DNA of 37,200 nt, from NCBI GenBank assembly GCA_963170055.1, contig CAUJGJ010000451.1, forward strand, positions 310,601-347,800, read 5' to 3'. The stretch is from Halisarca cf. caerulea. Lineage: Eukaryota > Porifera > Demospongiae > Chondrillida > Halisarcidae. Of the stretch, positions 33,101 to 37,200 are shown one piece after another (the stretch's first letter is position 1; every line of letters begins with the position of its first letter). The translations under genes and the position numbers were made by a program. The notes under the pieces were generated by a model, which worked only from the letters and a program-made list of their open reading frames with translations, was not told where the DNA came from and did no database searches.

Positions 33101-34530
33101 AAGATGAAGTAGTTAAAACCCTTCCATTTAGATGAAAATGTATGGTTACGCAACACCAGTACCATTTTAAGATTATTCTTATTCTTATTCTTATTCTTTT
33201 TGTCGTTTTTTTTCGAACTGACCTATAGGTCGCCACGAAGGGTCCAGAGGTCTATCTTTCCCCAGTGAGCTCCAATTGTTAGCGTGAAGTGCCTTTTGTA
33301 GGTTTTGAAGCTACACTTACACTTGTAAAGCAAGAAAAAAATTAATAGGCAAATCCCATACATTCCCAGATCAGCCTTTTTCGGATTAGTGAAATGGCTA
33401 CGCAAGACTAGATGTACGCATACATACACAAGGCCAAGTGCACTTTGATGATCATCGACTTCAGCACTCTTTTTGTTCGAGCATTTGTTTCGAGATGGGT
33501 TCATTGATTTTAGTCAGGTAGTTGCATAAATTCTAGTTTCTTCATCCTACAAGACTTGATCGTGTTCTTTCTCAACTGCATTGGAAACCTATATATTTAA
33601 GCAACCGTTTTGCTATAAAAGGAAAAACCACATTAACAAGGGTGTATAGCAACCATTAAATTTTAAACATGGTTAATGGATGTAGGATTGACGCAGGATT
33701 GTGCAAAAAGGTTTTATCAAGAAAGGATCCTCCAAAAACCCATGGAACAAGGGTAAGTAGCGAAACCGGTACAAGGCTAGGGGGGCAAAGGGCAAGATGG
33801 ACATACGTAGGGCTAGACGAGCATAGGGCTGCACATACATAAGGCTAGACGGGCATAGGGCTAGACAGAGTTTAGTTGGACTGAGTGCACACTGTGTAAA
33901 TTCCTACATCCCACAGCACATATGTACTGTATAATGTGCTGCACATGCAGGATGTAGGAATTTGCACGGTGTGCACTCAGTCCAACTAAACTCTGTCTAG
34001 CCTCATGTATGTGTAGCCCTATGCTGGTCTAGCCCTATGCCTGTCTTACCCTTTGCCCACCTAGCCCCTAGCCCTGTACCGGTTTTGCAACTTACCCTTG
34101 TTCCAAGTGTTTTTGGAGAATCCTTTTTGATAATGGCTTTTTGCACGATCCTGTGTCAATTCTACATCCTTTTACCGTATTTAAATGTTTTTTATACACC
34201 CTTGTGAAATATGAACATGGCATCTTGAGTGGCCTTCACATGATAACATTACTGGGCTGGTGAACTTCACTGGCTCTTATGCTGAAGGCCCTCAACTCAA
34301 GTACAGACTTCTAATGGGTGTATTAGACCACATAACCTGAGTCATGAAGGGGATTCAACTCTTCACATCCTGTAGCATGTGTGTGTGTTAGTCTTATTTC
34401 TCTTCAACAGGAAGCATTAGATAACATGGCTGTCAAGTTAGAAGTGTGTAGAACCAAGTGGATGAAAGAATCTGTTGATATACAAAAACGCAATTTTCAG
34501 TTATTGCAAGAGTTTGGTTCTATTCAGTGA
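28483..34530 (+). CDS. DRC12: Coiled-coil protein, probable dynein regulatory complex subunit 12 (CCDC153)
   Basis: Five exons join in phase: 28483-28615, 30927-31046, 31582-31674, 32764-32894, 34411-34530, with canonical GT and AG at every intron, giving 198 residues (human CCDC153 is about 210 as I recall). The start MSKVKGAVKGKKPKKAKKKG is Lys-rich like the family; an in-frame ATG at 28414 exists but adds a non-helical stretch. The remainder is almost entirely predicted coiled coil (EERYKKTLQDIASLRAQL; MEMRIQFLEEEVKRLTSLL; DRDKLRKEKEEQYEGLIQKM). It ends KLEVCRTKWMKES...LLQEFGSIQ, recalling the CCDC153 end KW...LLxEFG. DRC12 is part of the nexin-dynein regulatory complex of motile cilia. 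Other small ciliary coiled-coil proteins cannot be fully excluded. Introns are full of transposons. Confidence 0.72.
28856..29558. mobile_element. 703-bp TIR element with perfect 9-bp TSD in DRC12 intron 1
   Basis: TAGACCCTAAATACCGGGAT at 28856 is inverted at 29529-29556 (28-bp repeat with one mismatch). GTCTAACCA directly precedes the element (28847-28855) and follows it (29559-29567), a perfect 9-bp duplication. It has no long ORF. The TIR sequence differs from the TAGTCTC family, so this is a second family with the same duplication length. Confidence 0.85.
29602..29709. mobile_element. Short diverged TAGTCTC-like element
   Basis: Left end TAGTCCCTCATAGCCAGACC, right end (inverted) TAGTCTGGCCATAG. 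Flanks ACTCACTCA and ACTCCCTCT match at 7 of 9. Plausible but decayed. Confidence 0.4.
29922..30454. mobile_element. CAGGGTTC-family inverted-repeat element in DRC12 intron 1
   Basis: Begins CAGGGTTCTATCTAGG...GGGGGGAAGCTT and ends in a CCCCCCCCC run then TGAACCCTG. The left part matches 11277-11536 and the right part matches 25888-26400 in reverse orientation (GGGGGCATGCCCCC and the AAATTTGAGTTTTTAGGTTA region). It therefore shows both ends of the family in one copy. A clear target duplication was not found. Confidence 0.7.
32606..32661. repeat. Two-copy 28-bp tandem repeat
   Basis: GTACTGGATGTAGATACNGT followed by ATGTGCA occurs at 32606 and 32634 with one difference. In DRC12 intron 3. 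Confidence 0.9.
33173..33198. repeat. (TTATTC)n microsatellite
   Basis: Four consecutive hexamer units in DRC12 intron 4. Confidence 0.9.
33636..34205. mobile_element. 570-bp foldback element in DRC12 intron 4
   Basis: Two arms of about 270 bp are inverted repeats of each other: ACAAGGGTGTATA at 33636 pairs with TATACACCCTTGT at 34205. In between, many blocks match (GGAACAAGGGTAAGT, AACCGGTACA, GAGTTTAGTTGGACTGAGTG and so on). The loop near 33915-33945 itself holds GCACAT...ATGTGC. As RNA, the whole would fold into one long hairpin. No target duplication was identified. Confidence 0.9.
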
Positions 34531-35926
34531 GATTATAATAATTTTATTTCTGAATCATTGTAACCATTCATTGCAGAGGTCATCAACATCAATGTATGCT
34601 GATATACATGGGGCATTAATAATTGCCTGGTGAGTATTATTGTAAAAAGTGCTTATAAAAAAGTGCTCATAAATCCCTCGAAGTTGAGTATTATTGCACA
34701 TAAATCATGTGAACTAGTTGAGACAATGAGTCCTGACTGGTATGCACTCCATTCTAGCACAGTAGACTATTGTGTCAACAGCCATTCATGCACATGTCCA
34801 AATCTCCCTTGCAGTCATGTGCCAATATGATTTAGCCTTATATGCTAAATTTTAGCCACATTATGTCACATTCATGCATGGATGATTGAGTACCATGAAG
34901 CACATGCATCCAATTGAACTGAATTGAGTTGCCTGATGGATTCTAGTACTTTTAATGAGGAACAAAATGCATTCTCTACACATTGACATCTGCATGGGAT
35001 GGTCTACAGTACATAGTCTGGCCATGCACCCTATAGCTATAAACTAGCTGTGTATAGTTTTTAAATTATCATAATAGTATAGCATGTATGACATATATAA
35101 AGCATATTGTGAATTAATTTGCAATATATATATAGTCAGATCATAAAAGCATGTATATAGGCCTCATATGCATGGCCTATAGCTATATCAAGATGCTGTA
35201 CTTTATAAACTCATGCAATAAAAGGAAATACAGTACTGTACAGCATACATGCAGTCAGTCGGACAAGCTAGCTTAATTTGTTCAGACAAACTGTAAATTT
35301 ATAGGCAGTCGACCCATATACAGTGTATATAGTCCGCATAATTCAAATCCACTTAATTCAAATTATAATTTTAATATAACTTCAGTTCCCTATATATACT
35401 TGCAATACACAGAATTTGTAGGGAATTTCCTCTCACACGTCAATTAAGATTGCATGATGTGATTGCATGAACATGCAGAAGAATCCAAGCAGGAAACTGC
35501 AAGCATAGAGCTGTCAGTTCAGTCTTTCTGAGTGATTACTTTCCAGTTACTCTATGTTGCTGATCTCTTTGAGGTACATTATATGATAATCTTCTCATAT
35601 AGTAATACTTTCAGATAGTTTTCTTTACTTTTGAAATCTCCATCTCTATAGACATTATCCAGCCAACGTTTACCGTCTACTGTATTTTGTTATGTCATTT
35701 AGTATGTAGGAATTCAATTATCCATATATATATACAGAATATATAATATTATGGATACTCATAAAATAAAAATTGCTCTCAATCCAAACTTATTGTTGCT
35801 TTCCCAGAGATTTGATTATGTGGACTATACACTGTATATGCAATTATTAGTTATTGACTCAGGAGATATTAATCCCCCGTCATGTACATTGTACAATTGC
35901 AAACTCCAAGGCCCATGGCCTGGGGG

Positions 35927-35929
<3 letters not shown>
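34531..35929. other. Intergenic region downstream of DRC12
   Basis: AT-rich, probably beginning with the DRC12 3' untranslated region. No further gene was recognised. Confidence 0.4.

Positions 35930-35971
<42 letters not shown>
35930..35971. repeat. (TA)n microsatellite
   Basis: About 40 bp of TA dinucleotides. It follows CCATGGCCTGGGGGAG, a GC-rich spot in AT-rich DNA. Confidence 0.95.
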
Positions 35972-35974
<3 letters not shown>

Positions 35975-37105
35975 CATTGTGCACGAATTGCATGTTACAT
36001 GGTCGCTTACTTGTATGTGTACATGCATGCATGGGTGAAACATGATGGTTGATCGATCTGCATACATATGAGGATATGGATGAGGCTAATATGCAGGCAT
36101 AGTTTCCAGACTAATAGGTTTCTGAACTAATTTTATAACACAGCATAATTCCAGAATAAACGGATAGAATACAGAAATTATTGTTAAATCGGATGAACCC
36201 TCCATTAACACCAGTAAAGTGGTATACCATTGAGTTTAAAACACCAACATGATATATTATACTGGTGTTTTTATAACTTCATGATCAGTTTTCATAATTA
36301 ACTTGGCTGTTCTGCATATGATTCCGTGAGAATACATTAGGAAATATTTGGAGTACTTAATAGCATATAATAGGATGAAATCTTAAGCGCAATGGAATAG
36401 CATATTATTGGGTAAGCTTAGTAGCCTCAGCCCTATAGGAGGATCGAGAGATAAGTGCAAGGGTCTTTAACTAGGTAAGTGCAAACCAATTTGCTGTATG
36501 CGTTTCCGTTAATTTTGTGAACAAGCGCGTTTCGTAGTATTATCTATGATTTGATGTAGAGCGAGTAGAGCGCAGTTTACTGCTCTGCATTTCCTCAGAG
36601 ACAAGCAGCATAGCCAGGTACGACAATGTTATATTTTTGGTTGGTAAGTGGTCACATAACTCACTAGCCGTATTTCTAGCCCTAGAAACTATTTACATAT
36701 ATAATTGACGTTAAATTTTGGCAGCCTTTTAGCCTCGCTTTATTTTCGCCCTTATTCTCAACGAGACCTGTGAAGTACATGAAGTTCAGATTCAAGTGAC
36801 GTCCAACTTTCCCTTTCTCAATTGCCCATGATAGCTGACTACAGATGGATAGTTTTAAAAGACACAAATATAATAGTAGACACATGTACGTTTGGTACCG
36901 AGTTTGGTACATACGAGATCTAGAACATGGTCAATTGAATTACGTGGACCTTAGTCCCTCAACCACGGGAAGCCTTTGAACATCTGTCGTGTGCAGTGTG
37001 TGTTACAATATTAGCTTAGCTCATGTGGCATTAGAAGTGTCTCTTCCCTCCCAGATGTTCTTTAGGTGATTTGTGCAATCAATAGACGTCGTGTACAGAT
37101 TTAGC
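35972..37105. other. Intergenic / promoter region before the last gene
   Basis: No complete gene. A minus-strand frame at 36912-36682 includes LSWAIEKGKVGRHLNLNFMY and could be an exon of a divergent gene, but there is no recognised homology. AACACCAGTA and TACTGGTGTT (about 36208-36270) form a small inverted repeat. Confidence 0.35.
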
Positions 37106-37200
37106 ATGGCGATGTCGAGAGATACCATTGATAAACATTTCTGGGGATTTGTTGATTCTGTGGAATTACGAAGAGGCTGTTACTCTGGACTAGATACCGG
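37106..37200 (+). CDS. 5' end of an unidentified gene, cut by window end
   Basis: ATG at 37106 opens an uninterrupted 31-codon frame (MAMSRDTIDKHFWGFVDSVE then LRRGCYSGLDT) reaching the last base. Composition shifts from the AT-rich flank to balanced codons with charged and aromatic residues, which suggests genuine coding sequence. I do not recognise the family from so short a piece. A second in-frame ATG two codons later could also be used. Confidence 0.5.
   Translation, partial: MAMSRDTIDKHFWGFVDSVELRRGCYSGLDT

Overview
The window looks like nuclear DNA of an early-branching animal, most probably a sponge. This is inferred from animal-type, intron-rich genes (a diacylglycerol lipase, a ciliary dynein-regulatory-complex subunit, a PHYHD1-type dioxygenase), compact spacing, AT-rich intergenic DNA, many microsatellites, and a reverse transcriptase family I associate with sponges and cnidarians. 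The species cannot be fixed from the sequence alone.

Layout. 1-3.2 kb: a decayed retroelement reading frame with RT, CCHC and a nuclease-like C-terminus. 3.6-5.7 kb: tandem repeats, two small TA-flanked inverted-repeat elements and facing TG/CA tracts. 5.7-7.1 kb: a duplicated block with conserved splice-like sites and a promoter-like region (NRF1-type palindrome) for an unidentified minus-strand gene. 8.8-14.2 kb (-): a complete catalytic region of an sn-1-specific diacylglycerol lipase in ten assigned exons, with a possible 5' exon near 15.0 kb. 15.2-20.5 kb: LINE debris and a cluster of transposons. 21.4-22.5 kb (-): a PHYHD1-like gene interrupted by exactly 200 N. 22.5-28.3 kb: LINE remnants and more transposons. 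28.5-34.5 kb (+): a five-exon coiled-coil gene, probably DRC12/CCDC153, whose introns carry several inverted-repeat elements. 34.5-37.2 kb: AT-rich DNA, then the start of an unidentified gene running off the end.

The most unusual signal is one transposon family with terminal inverted repeats beginning TAGTCTCGCG..CCAGACC. Four members (16976-17512, 18609-19781, 19815-19994, 27575-28284) are flanked by 9-bp direct repeats, two of them perfect. The two largest each contain the 3' part of the same RT/CCHC/nuclease-like reading frame, in the same orientation and truncated close to the same TIR. Either a cut-and-paste-type element repeatedly carries a retrotransposon-type ORF, or that ORF belongs to a TIR element. 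The host genes themselves (endocannabinoid-type lipid signalling, cilia, 2-oxoglutarate oxygenase) show no functional clustering.
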